A stretch of DNA of 64,000 nt from Rathayibacter rhapontici (GCF_001995175.1 NZ_MUKN01000004.1:53558-117557); one strand, 5' to 3'. Numbered from the stretch's first letter, positions 39,467 to 50,064 are shown. Translations and numbers: made by a program. Notes: a model not told the origin generated them from the sequence alone.

Positions 39467-40023
39467 CGGGTCACCCCCATCTCTTCTCGAAGTCTGATCA
39501 TTCCATCGCGCAGGCGCGTCTTGACGGTACCGACGGGGCACTGCAGGATCCCCGCGATCTCGCTGTGCGAGTACCCGCCGTAGTACGCCAACTGCAGCGC
39601 CTGCCGCTGCAGCTCGGTCAGCCTGCCCATGGCGGCCGCGACCTTCTCGTGCTCAAGAGACACCTCCGCCTGTTCGGCGACCTGGTCGTAGTCACGACCG
39701 AGATCCCGGATTCCGATGCGCACGTCCCGGTCGCGGCCCGCTTGAGCCGCGCGTACCCGATCGATGGCCCTGCGGTGTGCCATCGTGAGGATCCAGGTCG
39801 TCGCGCTTCCTTTATTCGGAGCGAAGCGTCCAGCGGTTTGCCAGATCTCGAGGAACACCTCCTGGGTCACCTCCTCGGACTGCGCACGGTCGACGAGCAC
39901 CCTGGTGACGAGCCCGAGGACGCGGGACGCGGTGAGGTCGTACAGCTCGGAGAACGCCGTCTGATCGGCGGCGGCGATGCGCTCGAGGAGCGAGCCGAGG
40001 TCGGTCGTGGTGTCGTCGCTCAT
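39463..40023 (-). CDS. sigK: ECF sigma factor SigK
   Basis: The 186-residue sigma factor has region 2 (AFSELYDLTASRVLGLVTRVLVD, EVTQEVFLEIW) and region 4 (LTELQRQALQLAYYGGYSHSEIAGILQCPVGTVKTRLRDGM). The ATG overlaps the stop of the upstream membrane protein gene (ATGA). It probably controls its own operon and extracytoplasmic-stress genes, under RskA. Confidence 0.92.
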   Translation of the reverse strand: MSDDTTTDLGSLLERIAAADQTAFSELYDLTASRVLGLVTRVLVDRAQSEEVTQEVFLEIWQTAGRFAPNKGSATTWILTMAHRRAIDRVRAAQAGRDRDVRIGIRDLGRDYDQVAEQAEVSLEHEKVAAAMGRLTELQRQALQLAYYGGYSHSEIAGILQCPVGTVKTRLRDGMIRLREEMGVTR

Positions 40024-40457
40024 CGTCGCTCCCCCGTCCGAGCCCGCTTCTGGAAGCCCGCGCTCACCGACGAGACGACGACGGTCACCGCCGCGACGAT
40101 CACGAGCACCTCGAGGGGGTGGACCGCGAAGCGGATGTCGAGTGCGAATCCGCCGATGTCGACGAGCGCCGGAGCCTTGAGCCGGGGCGAGAGCCAGAGG
40201 GCGATCAGACCGGCGGCCGCCGCGGTCAGGGCGGGGTAGGTCCGGGGTCGGAGGAGGATCCAGAGACCGGCGATCACGTCGAGCACCGCCAGTGAGCGCA
40301 TGACCGCTCCCTGCGACACGGTGACGCCTCCGCCGAGGAGTGCACCGTCGGCGTCGTCGACCTGCGGAGCGCCGAGGAGGTAGAGGGCTGCGGTGACCAG
40401 CAGGCCTGTCCCGGCCCACCACCGAGCCCCCCGTCGGAACGCGATGCGGTTCTTCAT
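40020..40457 (-). CDS. Four-TM membrane protein preceding sigK
   Basis: The 145-residue protein has hydrophobic segments at about 14-30, 50-66, 70-88 and 105-128. I do not recognise the family; it loosely resembles small DoxX-like or DUF4383-like proteins. Its stop overlaps the sigK start by 4 bp, so it is the first gene of the sigK-rskA operon. Start ATG at 40457 (MKNRIAFRRG) is likely, though the ribosome-binding site is weak. Confidence 0.6.
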   Translation of the reverse strand: MKNRIAFRRGARWWAGTGLLVTAALYLLGAPQVDDADGALLGGGVTVSQGAVMRSLAVLDVIAGLWILLRPRTYPALTAAAAGLIALWLSPRLKAPALVDIGGFALDIRFAVHPLEVLVIVAAVTVVVSSVSAGFQKRARTGERR

Positions 40458-40722
40458 CGGGGTGGCGCCTGTCTGTCGAGGACTCGGACGTGCGGTGCGG
40501 GGCGGCCCGCCTCCGACCACCCGCCACTGGGCCCTCGCTCCCGTGCGGTACTGCGGGGAAGAAAGGGGCCGGACCGCAGAACGCCTCTCGGCGCGAGGCC
40601 GCTCGAAGCGGCTACAAGTGGAGCCCGGGGTTACTGCGATCCGGCCTCGCCCAGTCTAACCACTGCCCCGGGGGTGGTCGCGAGGCGCGTTCGCGGTCGG
40701 TGAACGGCCTTGCGCGGGAGGA

Positions 40723-41352
40723 CTACTCCAGGGAGTCGCTCCGCCAGAGCCTCGCGCAGCCGGCGAGCTCGGAGGCGGTGGTCGAGAGGCGGAGGGCGCG
40801 CGTCGTGAGCTCGCTCGCCCGCGGCCCGTCGATCAGCTCGACGTCGTCGGCGACCGAGGCCGCTCCGGAGGCGCTCACGCGGCAGAACGCAGCGGCACGG
40901 TCGAGAGCCACGGCGAAGTCGCCGTCGAAGACGCCGCGGAGGATCCGGTCGGCGAGCTCGGTGATCTCGGCGGGTCCGGTGGGCGTGCTGGCTCCCGCGA
41001 CCACCGGATCGATGGTGGAGGAGAGCTCCACGCCCCGCTGGTAGAGGAAGCTCGTGCTCTGCGGATCCTGCCGGATGACGAGCCGGAGCAGGTAGATGCG
41101 CCAGAGTGCACCCGGCAGGCTCGAGGCACTCGAGCGCGCCCACAGCTCGGCGAGCGCATCGATGCCGTTGTGGTCGGTGTACTCGACCAGGCGGTCGATG
41201 ATCACCGGATCCGGGTCGTCCCGGACCCGGCTGAGCAGGGCGATCGCCGTCTCGTGCGCCACCCGGGTGATCTGCGCCGGGTCCTCGCCTCCCTGGAACG
41301 CCTCGAAGACGTGGGAGGGGAACTTGGTCGGCTTGTGGAAGCCGTCTGTCAT
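40723..41352 (-). CDS. Conserved helical protein of unknown function
   Basis: The 209-residue protein is mostly alpha-helical, with no TM segment or signal peptide. Recognisable stretches are ITRVAHETAIALLSRVRDDPDP, GIDALAELWARSSASSLPGALWRIYLLR and GDFAVALDRAAAFCRV. Similar proteins occur across actinobacteria without an assigned function. It is divergent from tRNA-Lys. The 40458-40722 gap before it holds no visible gene. Confidence 0.7.
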   Translation of the reverse strand: MTDGFHKPTKFPSHVFEAFQGGEDPAQITRVAHETAIALLSRVRDDPDPVIIDRLVEYTDHNGIDALAELWARSSASSLPGALWRIYLLRLVIRQDPQSTSFLYQRGVELSSTIDPVVAGASTPTGPAEITELADRILRGVFDGDFAVALDRAAAFCRVSASGAASVADDVELIDGPRASELTTRALRLSTTASELAGCARLWRSDSLE

Positions 41353-41499
41353 GGGGCCGCCTTCCGCGGTCGGGAGAGCGGGCGCAGGCGTCCGCTCGGA
41401 GTGAAGGGGTTCGAGGAGGGTAACGCCTGCGGGCCGCCGGATATGCCCCGGTCCGGGTGCCGTCGGGTCGGTCCGTCGGGCGCGCTACCCTGGATCCGC

Positions 41500-41572
41500 G
41501 GGCCTCTAGCTCAGTTGGCAGAGCAGCGGACTTTTAATCCGCGGGTCGTCGGTTCGAGCCCGACGGGGCCCA
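41500..41572 (+). tRNA. tRNA-Lys (anticodon TTT)
   Basis: Acceptor arms GGGCCTC/GGGGCCC (one G-U), anticodon loop CTTTTAA (TTT) on GCGGA/TCCGC, T-arm GTCGG-TTCGAGC-CCGAC. The 3' CCA is not fully encoded (CCG follows). TACCCT at 41487 is a probable -10. Confidence 0.95.
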
Positions 41573-41793
41573 CCGGTGGCGGTGCGGACGCTGCCGCGCG
41601 GTCGGGGCGGGGAGCGAGCCACTCCGCAGTCCTTCTCGCAGGACGACCGCCGTGCGAGCCGCAGAGCCGACAGTCGTCGAACAGCTCACGCCCTCTTCCG
41701 GACGTGGCCGCTAGAGGACGTTGCGGCCGCACGCGGACACCTGCCACGGTCGCACGGAGGCCGAGGACGGTCGACCCGACACCGAGGACGACC

Positions 41794-42879
41794 ATGCTCC
41801 CCCGCCGCGCACTCCGCCCGCACTCGCTCCTCGCCGGAGCACTCCTCCTCGGCACCGGGCTCGCCGCGGCGCATCCTCCGCTCCCCGCGCAGGCCGCCGA
41901 AGCTCCGTCCCTGGTCGTCGAGGCCGCCGGCGGCCCGATCCCCTACGTCGTCGGCGCCGACGTCACCGCCCTCCGCATCGAGATGAAGGGAGGCGACGGC
42001 GGTGTGGACGGCGGACGCGGAGGTCTCGTGACCGGATTGCTCCCCGTCACTCCCGGGCAGACGCTGCACCTCGTCGTCGGCGGGCAGGGCGGCGGGTACG
42101 ACCGGGACGACCCCGCTGCTCCCCACCCCGATCGCTTCCCCGGAGGCGTCAACGGCGGAGGCCCGGGCGGCGGCGGCGCGTCCTCCCTGCGGCAGAGCGG
42201 GGGCGGCGGCGGCGCCACCGACATCCGTACCTCGCCGGACGATCCCTCCAGCCGCCTCATGGTCGCCGGCGGTGGAGGCGGAGGCGGCGGCGGACAGGAC
42301 GCCTACCTCGCAGGCACCGGGGGCGACGCCGGTGCACCGGGGTCGGCGTGCAGAGCGGGCAGTCGCGCCGAGCCCGGCACGGAGACCACCGGCGGCGCCG
42401 TGGCGCTCTGCACCTCGACGCACGGCACCGACGGCGACTTCGGGGTCGGGGGCGCCGGCGGGGGGAGCGCGCGGACCGTCGACGGCATCGCGGGCGGCGG
42501 CGGCGGGGGCGGCTGGTACGGCGGAGGCGGTGGCAGCGGAGGACGGTACTCCGGCGGGCAGCGCTTCTTCCCCTCCTCCGGAGCGGGAGGCTCGAACCAC
42601 GTCGACGCCTCGGTCACGGACTCCACCAGCGGCGTCTCCTCCGGCACCGAGAGCAGGCGCGACGGCTACATCGCCGTCACCGCCGTGAGGAGCCCAGCGC
42701 CTCCCTCCGGGCCGCCGGGTGCAACGGCACCCCCGATCCCCCCGGCACCACCTGTGCCGACGCCGACCTCGCCACCTACGGCGGCACCGCGGCCTCAGCC
42801 CTCCGTGCCGCCGTGGCTCGAGTCGCTGGTGCGGCAGTACCACCCGGCGCTGCGCCACTGGTGGCAGGGACGCTCGTGA
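41794..42879 (+). CDS. Secreted glycine-rich protein
   Basis: The 361-residue precursor has a signal peptide (about 1-36, ending LPAQAAE). The glycine-rich domain (about 50-300) has the GGGGGATDIR motif typical of bacterial proteins with an ALK/LTK-like glycine-rich domain. A Pro/Thr-rich linker follows (about 305-340), then WLESLVRQYHPALRHWW. There is no LPXTG or TM anchor, so it is probably released or wall-bound by other contacts. ATG at 41794 behind GAGGACG. The permease gene follows closely. Confidence 0.75.
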   Translation: MLPRRALRPHSLLAGALLLGTGLAAAHPPLPAQAAEAPSLVVEAAGGPIPYVVGADVTALRIEMKGGDGGVDGGRGGLVTGLLPVTPGQTLHLVVGGQGGGYDRDDPAAPHPDRFPGGVNGGGPGGGGASSLRQSGGGGGATDIRTSPDDPSSRLMVAGGGGGGGGGQDAYLAGTGGDAGAPGSACRAGSRAEPGTETTGGAVALCTSTHGTDGDFGVGGAGGGSARTVDGIAGGGGGGGWYGGGGGSGGRYSGGQRFFPSSGAGGSNHVDASVTDSTSGVSSGTESRRDGYIAVTAVRSPAPPSGPPGATAPPIPPAPPVPTPTSPPTAAPRPQPSVPPWLESLVRQYHPALRHWWQGRS

Positions 42880-42914
42880 CCACCCCCGACCGACCCGACC
42901 CCGAGAAAGCAGAC

Positions 42915-44363
42915 ATGTCGACTCCGACCACCAGCCGCCCCCCGCTCACGCGCACACTGGGCGGCTTCCAGGTGTTCGCGATCTCCTTCGCGTTCATCTC
43001 CGTCGCCGTGGGGGTCTTCGCCACCTACGGGCAGATGCTGCAGACCGCGGGTCCGGCCGGCATCTGGCTGTGGGTGATCGTGGGCATCGGCCAGACCCTC
43101 GTCGCCCTCGTGGTCGCGCAGTTCGCCGCCCGCATCGCACTCAGCGGCTCCTCCTACCAGTGGGCGTCGAGGCTGGCCTCGCCCCGGGTCGGCTGGTTCT
43201 TCGGCTGGCTGTCGTTCTGGTTCCTCGCCATCGCCGTCGTCGCGATCGCCGACGCCCTCGCCGGCCAGGCGATCATGCCGATGCTGGGGATCGGCGCGGA
43301 CGAGGATCTCACCCGCTGGCTGACCGTCGCGATCCTCGTCGTGCAGGCGGTCCTGGTGATCGCCTCCACCCGTCTGCTCGGCGTCCTCACGGCGTGGGCG
43401 GTGGGCATCGAGCTCGCGATCGTGGTGGTCCTCGTCGTCGTCCTCCTCGCGGTCTCGCTCGCCACCGGCACCGTCCAGCCCGAGAACCTCGTCTCCCGCG
43501 GTGTCGCCGACGCGGACCCCCAGTACTTCGTGCTCGGCGGCGGGCTGATGGCGGGGATGCTGATGGGCCTGACCACACTCGTCGGATTCGACTCCGCCGC
43601 GAACCTCGCCGAAGAGGCGAAGGACCCGTTCCGCAGCGTCCCGCGCGCGATCGTCGGATCCGTCATCGCGGCCGCCGTCGCAGGGCTCGCGTTCCTCGTC
43701 GTCCTGACCGTCTCGATCCAGGACGTCGACGCCGTCAGCACCGACCCCTCCCCCGTCGCCGCGATCATCCGCGGGCAGCTCGGACCCGTCTGGGAGCAGA
43801 TCCTGCTCGCGGGCATCGCGTTCTCGATGTTCGGCGCCGGCACCGTGGTCATGGCTGCCGCGGCCCGCCAGGCCTTCGCGATGGCCCGCGACGGCCGCTT
43901 CCCCGCAGCGCGCCTGATCGGGCGCGTCGACTCCCGGACCAGGACGCCCGTGTACGCGACGCTGCTCATCATCGCCATCGGCTGCGTCCTGATGCTCGCC
44001 CTGCCCGGCGAGGCGCTGCTGCAGCTGATCATCGGCAGCACGATCCTCCCCGCACTCATCTACGGCGGCACCGTCGTCCTCTACCTCGTCGTCCGCCGCC
44101 GGCTCGAGCGCCGCGACGGCGGCTTCAGCCTCGGCCGCGCCGAGCTCCCCGTCGCCGTCGCCGCACTCGTCTGGATCGTCGTCGCCCTGCTCGCCCTCGT
44201 CACCCCGGGCGACGGGCTCGTGCCCGCGCTGGTCGTCCTCGGGCTGATCGCCCTCGGCGCCGTCTACTTCCTGCTGCTCCTGCGCCTGCGGCCGGGAGTC
44301 ATGGACGACCAGCCGGCCGAGGACGACGCCTCCGACACCCGGGCGCGCGAGCGGGCCTCCTGA
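42915..44363 (+). CDS. APC-family amino-acid/polyamine permease
   Basis: The 482-residue protein has about 12 TM segments and APC features (GGFQVFAISFAFISVAVGVFATYGQ, SGSSYQWASRLASPRVGWFFGWLSFW, GFDSAANLAEEAKDPFRSVPRAI, AARQAFAMARDGRFPAARLIGRVD). This is close to the AAT/GABA-permease-like group; the substrate is probably an amino acid or amine but is not fixed. An alternative GTG at 42876 overlaps the upstream stop and would add 13 residues. The C-terminus is acidic. Confidence 0.85.
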   Translation: MSTPTTSRPPLTRTLGGFQVFAISFAFISVAVGVFATYGQMLQTAGPAGIWLWVIVGIGQTLVALVVAQFAARIALSGSSYQWASRLASPRVGWFFGWLSFWFLAIAVVAIADALAGQAIMPMLGIGADEDLTRWLTVAILVVQAVLVIASTRLLGVLTAWAVGIELAIVVVLVVVLLAVSLATGTVQPENLVSRGVADADPQYFVLGGGLMAGMLMGLTTLVGFDSAANLAEEAKDPFRSVPRAIVGSVIAAAVAGLAFLVVLTVSIQDVDAVSTDPSPVAAIIRGQLGPVWEQILLAGIAFSMFGAGTVVMAAAARQAFAMARDGRFPAARLIGRVDSRTRTPVYATLLIIAIGCVLMLALPGEALLQLIIGSTILPALIYGGTVVLYLVVRRRLERRDGGFSLGRAELPVAVAALVWIVVALLALVTPGDGLVPALVVLGLIALGAVYFLLLLRLRPGVMDDQPAEDDASDTRARERAS

Positions 44364-44744
44364 CCGGCGACAGCTCAGGAGGCGTCCACCGCATCGTCGG
44401 ACCGCCCGGGGGCCGGACGCCGCGGTGAGCGGCACCTGCACCAGGGTCGGTCGAGCATCGGCTCGCGCACCGCTGACGGAGCTGCGAGGGGTGCTCCCTC
44501 GGCGTCCCCGCGGCGTCCCGTCGACGTCGCCGCATCGTGGGAGCGGAGTGCTCCGTCGGCGGCACCGCGCTCACCGGACGGGGTGCTCCGGCGCGCGCCG
44601 GCGTCCTTCCGCACGGCTCCGCCCTGTTGCGGACATGTCCGCTTCCGGCTCTATCGCGCCCCCCGTCCGGACCCGAGACTGAGCGGCAGTGGGAGCTGTA
44701 CGTTTCCACACCCCACACCCGGCCAGAGCGAGGATCGCACCGCC
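44364..44744. other. 381-bp intergenic region with a perfect 14-bp palindrome
   Basis: No gene seen. GCGGACATGTCCGC (44629-44642) is a perfect palindrome about 100 bp before the LAXTG protein start and could be an operator. Confidence 0.4.
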
Positions 44745-47700
44745 ATGCCCATCTCCCCCCACCCCGATCGACCGCGCCGACGCGGTCGCCAGGCGCTGCT
44801 CGCCGCAGCCGCCGCCCTGACCGCGGGAGTGCTCGCAGGTCCCCTCGCCGTCCCCGCCTCGGCGGCGACGAGCACCGACACAGCCGTCACCGCCGTCGAC
44901 CTCGGGTCGGGCGCGCCCGCCGAACCCGTCGACCCGTTGGGCGCTCCGGCCGCGAGCACCCTCATCCAGAGCGACAAGCTCCTGGTCCAACCGGCGGACG
45001 GGACGAACACCGCCACCGCGTACACGGCGAAGTCGGGGGCGCAACCCGTGACCGTCGCCTCCGGTCAGACCGCGCCTGTCACGGATCTGCACGCCAACTT
45101 CCCCACGGCCTCGGGCCGCTTCGTCGACGACGACGCCGAGCGCGTGCTGGCCCTGCACTTCAGCCCCCTCGGAGACAGCGCGGTCCTGGCGCTCTTCGAC
45201 ACGAGCGCCACCGTGACGTCCGGAGGCGCCCCCAACGCCGGCGCGCTGCCCACCTGGTCGATCCCGATGCCGAAGGACGCGACGCTCCCCTCCGACCTCG
45301 CGGTCGCGACCTGGACCGAGCGGCGACCGCGGCGGGCAACTACGGCGACGAAGCCGCCGTCGCCTACGTCGACGGCGATCGGAAGCTGCACGTCGCCGTC
45401 GTCGACTACAACCGGCCGAGCCTCGCCTCGACCGACGTCACCGGATTCACCACCGACGAGATCACCGGAACCGTCGGAGTGGAGATCGCCGACTTCAACG
45501 GAGACGCCCAGAACGAGATCGCCGTCGTCTACCAGAACTCCGCAGGCGCCTTCAGAACCACGTTCATCTCCTACACCGCGCCGGACCAGACCTCCGTGCA
45601 GCAGTCCACGACCGCTGCCTTCGCGGTAGGGAAGGACGTCCCCGTCTCGACGATCTACGGTGTCGCCGCCGGTGACTTCGCCGGCATCGGCAAGGCGCAG
45701 CTCGCGGTCAGCTACACCGAGTCCAACCTGGTGTGGGTATGGGTGGAGATCAAAGCCTTCACAGCGGACTTCACCGTCGCATCGTCCGTGACGCAGTCGG
45801 GCAACAACAACAGCAACGCCTTCGACATCTCCCTGGAGACCGGGTGCGCGACCACGGTCGCCGGGCAATGGTGCTCGGTCACCCATCGCCTCGAGCCGGC
45901 GTTGTTCACCGAGGGCAGCGATCCCTCCGACCCCTCCAGCATGGATCGCCGTCAGTTGGTCTTCTCCTACGCGGTGATGACCGTCGACGACATCTACAAC
46001 GGCTGGCGGATCGTGCCTTATTCCTGCTACACCGCATACGGCATCGACCCGACCAGTGCTGTCGACCAGACGCTCAAGAGCTCGAACCTGGGATACGCCT
46101 GCCTCGAGTACGCGAAAGAGACTTTCCCTTATCAGACTGCGTCGAAACTCGATTTCGTGAAGAAGTACCCCCACCCGCACCGACCGCCTCTTCAGCTCGC
46201 TCCCGGTGGCTACGCCGGGCGCGACGCCGCGTCGAACGATGCGCTTCTCTGGGGGGTGGCCACGGTGCGCGGAGCGACCGGGAACGTCGCGATGCTGAGC
46301 TGGGACCCGGCGGCGAAGGCCGTCCGCGTCTTCGACACGTCGGTGAAGCTCGATCCGGCCAAGAGCGCCACCCTGACCGCGTACGACCAGGACAACACCT
46401 CGTTGCGCCTGGGTGCACCCCTGGTCATCGAGGTGCCCAGCACCGGGTCGCCCGTCATGATCGCCGCAGCGCCACCCGTCCACATGGACTGGCTCTACGA
46501 CGAGACCACGGGTGAGTCCGGTCTCGACGAGTACACCTGGTCATCGAAGACCTTCCTGGCTCTCGAGACGGAGAACTCCAAGGCGAGCACGACGAGCGTG
46601 ACCGTCGACCGGTCGACCTCCACCGGCGTCGCAGGAACGGCATCCGTCAAGGGCGCGTGGGAGGCCGGTCTGCCCTTCGTCGGTGCGACGAAGCTGAGTG
46701 CGGAACTGAAGGGCGGTCTCTCCCGAAGGACGGAGACGGTGAACGACGACGGGTCCAGCACGTCCGACACGATCTCCCGGCAGACGTCGAGCGAGACCAT
46801 CAACGACGACCTCCTCGTGACGAAGTCGACGTCCATGACGGTCTTCCGCTATCCCATCATCGGCGAAGGACAGGTGTCAGCGGCGACCGGGGATCAGAAC
46901 TGCGGAGGAACCTGCAATGCGTTCTTCGATGTCACCGTGCCGTCGTCGACGATCGATGTGCAGGCCGACGTGGCCGGCAAGTCGCTCGACTGGTATCAGC
47001 CCACGTGGCTCAACGGGAACCTGCTCTCCTACCCTCAAACGGTCACGGAGTTCGGCGACTACGAAGTGATCCCGAAGGATTCGACGGTCCCCGTGTCGAA
47101 GGGAGGCCAGATCGACAATCAGCTCTTCACGCCCGGCCAGTTGAAGGCCTCGAAGACGATCACCGTCTCCAGTAAGACAGGCACCGATACGACGGTGTCC
47201 TCGGACGTCACCACCAAGCAGAGCGAGGAGGCCAAGATCTCCGCCGAGGCGACGGCCAACATCGGGGTCAAGGTGACGACGAAGGTGAAGGTCGGCCAGT
47301 CCTGGGATGCGGAGCAGAGGTTGGGCCTCACCGTCCTCGGCACGACGGAGGCGACATCGAATCAGTCGATGATGATCCAGGTCGACGGCACCACCGCCCG
47401 CGACTACACCTTCAATGCTTACTACTACTATGACAAGGCGGGTGTGCAGAGGCTCACGAACTCCGTGAACATCATCCCGGGTCAGAACACGTTCCTGACC
47501 GACAACTACGGCCAGATCGCAGACCCGGCCCTCAACCTGCCCTACACGATCGATGTCGACGTCGTCGAGGGTTCCATCTCCCAGGTCCCGCGCATGACGA
47601 CTCGGTTCTCCCGCCAGCAGATCCGCGGTTTCGAGGTGCTGCAAGCCAGCGCCACCGGCCCGCAGACCGCCGTCGCCTACGCCTCGGCCCCTGTGGCCGG

Positions 47701-48940
47701 TGACCAGGTCACCTTCGCCGTACCCGTCCACAACTTCAGCCTCGTCCCGGCCGAGAACACCACGGTCAGCTTCTTCGCCGTCCCCGTGAACGAGAGGACG
47801 GGCCTGCCGTTGAGTGCGCCCGTGAAGATCGGAGGCGACAAGACGATCGCCGACCTCGACGCGCGAGGGATGCAGACCGTCTACTCCGATCCGTGGACCG
47901 CGGTCGGCTCCTCCGGAGCCACCGACCACACCACCTGGAACATGTTCGTCCAGCTCAACCGCGACGGTGACCCGGACGCCGAGGTGCACCCCCTGCAGGC
48001 CAACGCGTCGGGAGCGAGCACCACCTGCCCGAAGGTCGTGGGGAACACGTCCTTCATGGCCGGAGGCGGCCCCGCGGTCGACTCCGAGGGCTACCTGATC
48101 GACCCGTTCACCGGGAAGCGTCAGGCCACCGCGTGCGGAAGCAACAATCAGGGGTTCCAGACCGTCACGGTCATGAATTCGGCCGACTCGACGCTCGCCG
48201 CGTCGACGACACCGGCGGATCCCACCCTGGCACGGTCGGTCGCCTCGACGACCACCCCGGCCACGGACGCCAACGTGCACCTCGCCGGCGGCGGATTCAC
48301 CACCGACGTCCCTGAGCACGCCACCCTCACCGAGACCTCCCCGATCCCCGAACTGCAGGTCGGAGTACCCCTCGACGCGTACGTGACAGCGGATGCCGAC
48401 GCCGCCTCGCCGTCGCACCAGACCGTCCTGATCTACGACGGGCCGCCGGAGGAGGGCGGTGCGGTGATCGCGTCGACGACGCTGCGCGGCATCGGCGCCG
48501 ACCGGGAGGGCCAGGCCCGCTTCTCGTGGACGCCGACGTCGCTCGGCCGCCACCAGCTGTACCAGAAGCTCGTCGGCGAGTCCGGCGCGGGCGACTCCGA
48601 CGCGCAGATCATCACGGTCGACGTCGTCCCGCGGGAGACCGTGCTGATCCCGACCCCGGGCCCGACCGGCGAGCCCTCGGCCACGCCGTCGGCCTCGCCG
48701 TCCTCGTCGGCCTCGCCGTCCGCCTCCCCGTCGGCGACGGCGGCGCCCGCGCCCGGCGACCGGCCCGAGGCCGGAAGGCCCGGCGGTCTCGCCGACACCG
48801 GGACCCCCGCGGTGACCGGACTGCTGGTCGGAGCCCTCGGGCTGCTGCTGCTGGGCGCGACGATGATCGTCCTCCGTCGACGAGCACGGCTCCGGGAGGC
48901 GACTCACGGGACGACGGTCGAGGAGCACTCCCGCGAGTAG
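44745..48940 (+). CDS. Giant LAXTG-anchored surface protein, frameshifted
   Basis: The restored protein is 1398 residues. It has a signal peptide (about 1-45, ending VPASAA), FG-GAP/VCBS-like segments (DFNGDAQNEIAVVY near 243; GDFAGIGKAQLAVSY near 305) and a central region with two Ser/Thr-rich amphipathic beta stretches (about 600-712 and 798-898). A Ser/Pro/Thr linker (about 1305-1345) leads to the sorting signal LADTG (near 1349), a TM helix and RRRARLR. LAXTG is the class E sortase motif. The frame breaks near 45321, one base missing. Some stretches look less GC-biased than their neighbours. Function unknown. Confidence 0.8.
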
Positions 48941-48952
48941 CACGGAGTGACT

Positions 48953-48990
48953 CCGGGTGAGGCGGTCGCGGAGGCGGCCGCGCCACCCGG
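48953..48990 (+). terminator. Probable terminator of surface protein gene
   Basis: CCGGGTG/CACCCGG around a GC-rich loop, 12 bp past the stop. Confidence 0.45.
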
Positions 48991-49190
48991 GCGCGGGGAG
49001 AGGTCGGGTGCCGTGGGCGCTCGGCCTCTCTCCGCGTCAGCACCGGGCCGCGCACCCCGCTCCGTCGGGAGGGACGCGCTCGTCGATCGGCGGCCGCTCA
49101 CCCCGCGGTCCTCGCCGCCTCCGGCGCGCGCAGTCGTCCAGCACGTCCGGGAACCGCCGCCGGCGCGAGCCGTCCCGCTCCCCTCCTCCG

Positions 49191-49529
49191 TCAGCCGAGG
49201 GCAGGCGGCCTCGGCTGCTCCGTCAGCGGGAGCGAATCCGGCTCGCGGGTCACGACGAGGCCGCGGTCGCCGTGGGACGTCGTGAGCATCTCGCGGAGCC
49301 AGGCGTCGTTCAGCCGGGGCGGGCGGCCGCCGACGAAGTGGAACTGCAGCGGGATGTGCGGGGAGATCCAGACGGTGACGCGGCCGGACCCGCTCTCGAC
49401 GGGCTTCACCCAGCTCAGGTAGAAGGTCTCGTGCCGACGGAGCTTGCGGCCGACGACGACCTGCACGTGGGCCAGGACGCGGTCGTCGAACTCGTAGACA
49501 TCGGAGGAACCGTAGATGAGCTGACCCAT
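49191..49529 (-). CDS. DUF7882-like small protein
   Basis: The 112-residue protein begins MGQLIYGSSDVYEFDDRVLAH and includes VVVGRKLRRHETFYLSW and WISPHIPLQFHFVGGRPPRLNDAWL. This pattern belongs to a Microbacteriaceae family often mislabelled as an ATP-dependent DNA ligase; no ligase motif is present. Role unknown. ATG at 49529 is preferred over an upstream in-frame start that would add 56 Arg/Pro-rich residues. The 48991-49190 gap before its stop holds nothing I recognise. Confidence 0.75.
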   Translation of the reverse strand: MGQLIYGSSDVYEFDDRVLAHVQVVVGRKLRRHETFYLSWVKPVESGSGRVTVWISPHIPLQFHFVGGRPPRLNDAWLREMLTTSHGDRGLVVTREPDSLPLTEQPRPPALG

Positions 49530-49695
49530 GGAGACGATTTTCCCAGGGGTGCGGATTCGCGCCCTCGGGGTAGACAGACGACGTCCTCTCGGGGCAGTCC
49601 CCCGCTCGCGGGGCCCTCGTTCGGGGCGCTGGCGGCACCGCACCACGAACGGAATCCCCCTGCGCGGACTCGGGAGCGCGGTGACGATGGAGGGC

Positions 49696-50055
49696 ATGAA
49701 GCGCCTTCACTACGCCGGTGGTTCGCTGCTCGTCGGGGACGCCGTGGCCCACGGGATCCTCGCCTACGCCCGTGAGCTGGGGCTGCGCGGCATCGCCGAC
49801 ACGATCGTCGTCGCAGGGACGACCCCTGACGGCGAGCGCGAGCAGGCCGAGCTGCTGATCGGGCCCGCGAGCCAGCTCCTCCTCGTGGAGGACGACTCGC
49901 CGGAGGATCCCGCAGCGGACGCGGCCACCCTCGCGGAGCTCGACCGTCGACGCACCGCGCTTGAGCCTCGGGTCGAGCACGTCTCGGCCGAGGATCAGCC
50001 CGAGCCCGTGGCGGACTACGACGAGTGGTCGATGCTCGCGCGCGACGAGGAGTGA
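49696..50055 (+). CDS. Hypothetical protein
   Basis: The 119-residue acidic protein begins MKRLHYAGGSLLVGDAVAHG. It has alpha/beta character up to about residue 70, then a charged C-terminus. No family recognised. GGAGGG lies only 3-4 bases before the ATG at 49696, so an alternative ATG at 49687 is possible. It is divergent from the DUF7882-like gene. Confidence 0.6.
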   Translation: MKRLHYAGGSLLVGDAVAHGILAYARELGLRGIADTIVVAGTTPDGEREQAELLIGPASQLLLVEDDSPEDPAADAATLAELDRRRTALEPRVEHVSAEDQPEPVADYDEWSMLARDEE

Positions 50056-50064
50056 CCGGCGCGC

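Noticed and set aside
41721..44363. 880-aa frame ending as the permease
   Set aside because: The first ~400 residues are Arg/His-rich shadow of the glycine-rich protein gene.
41500..49190. Integrated phage or genomic island at tRNA-Lys
   Set aside because: No integrase, no duplicated tRNA 3' end and no phage genes were found.
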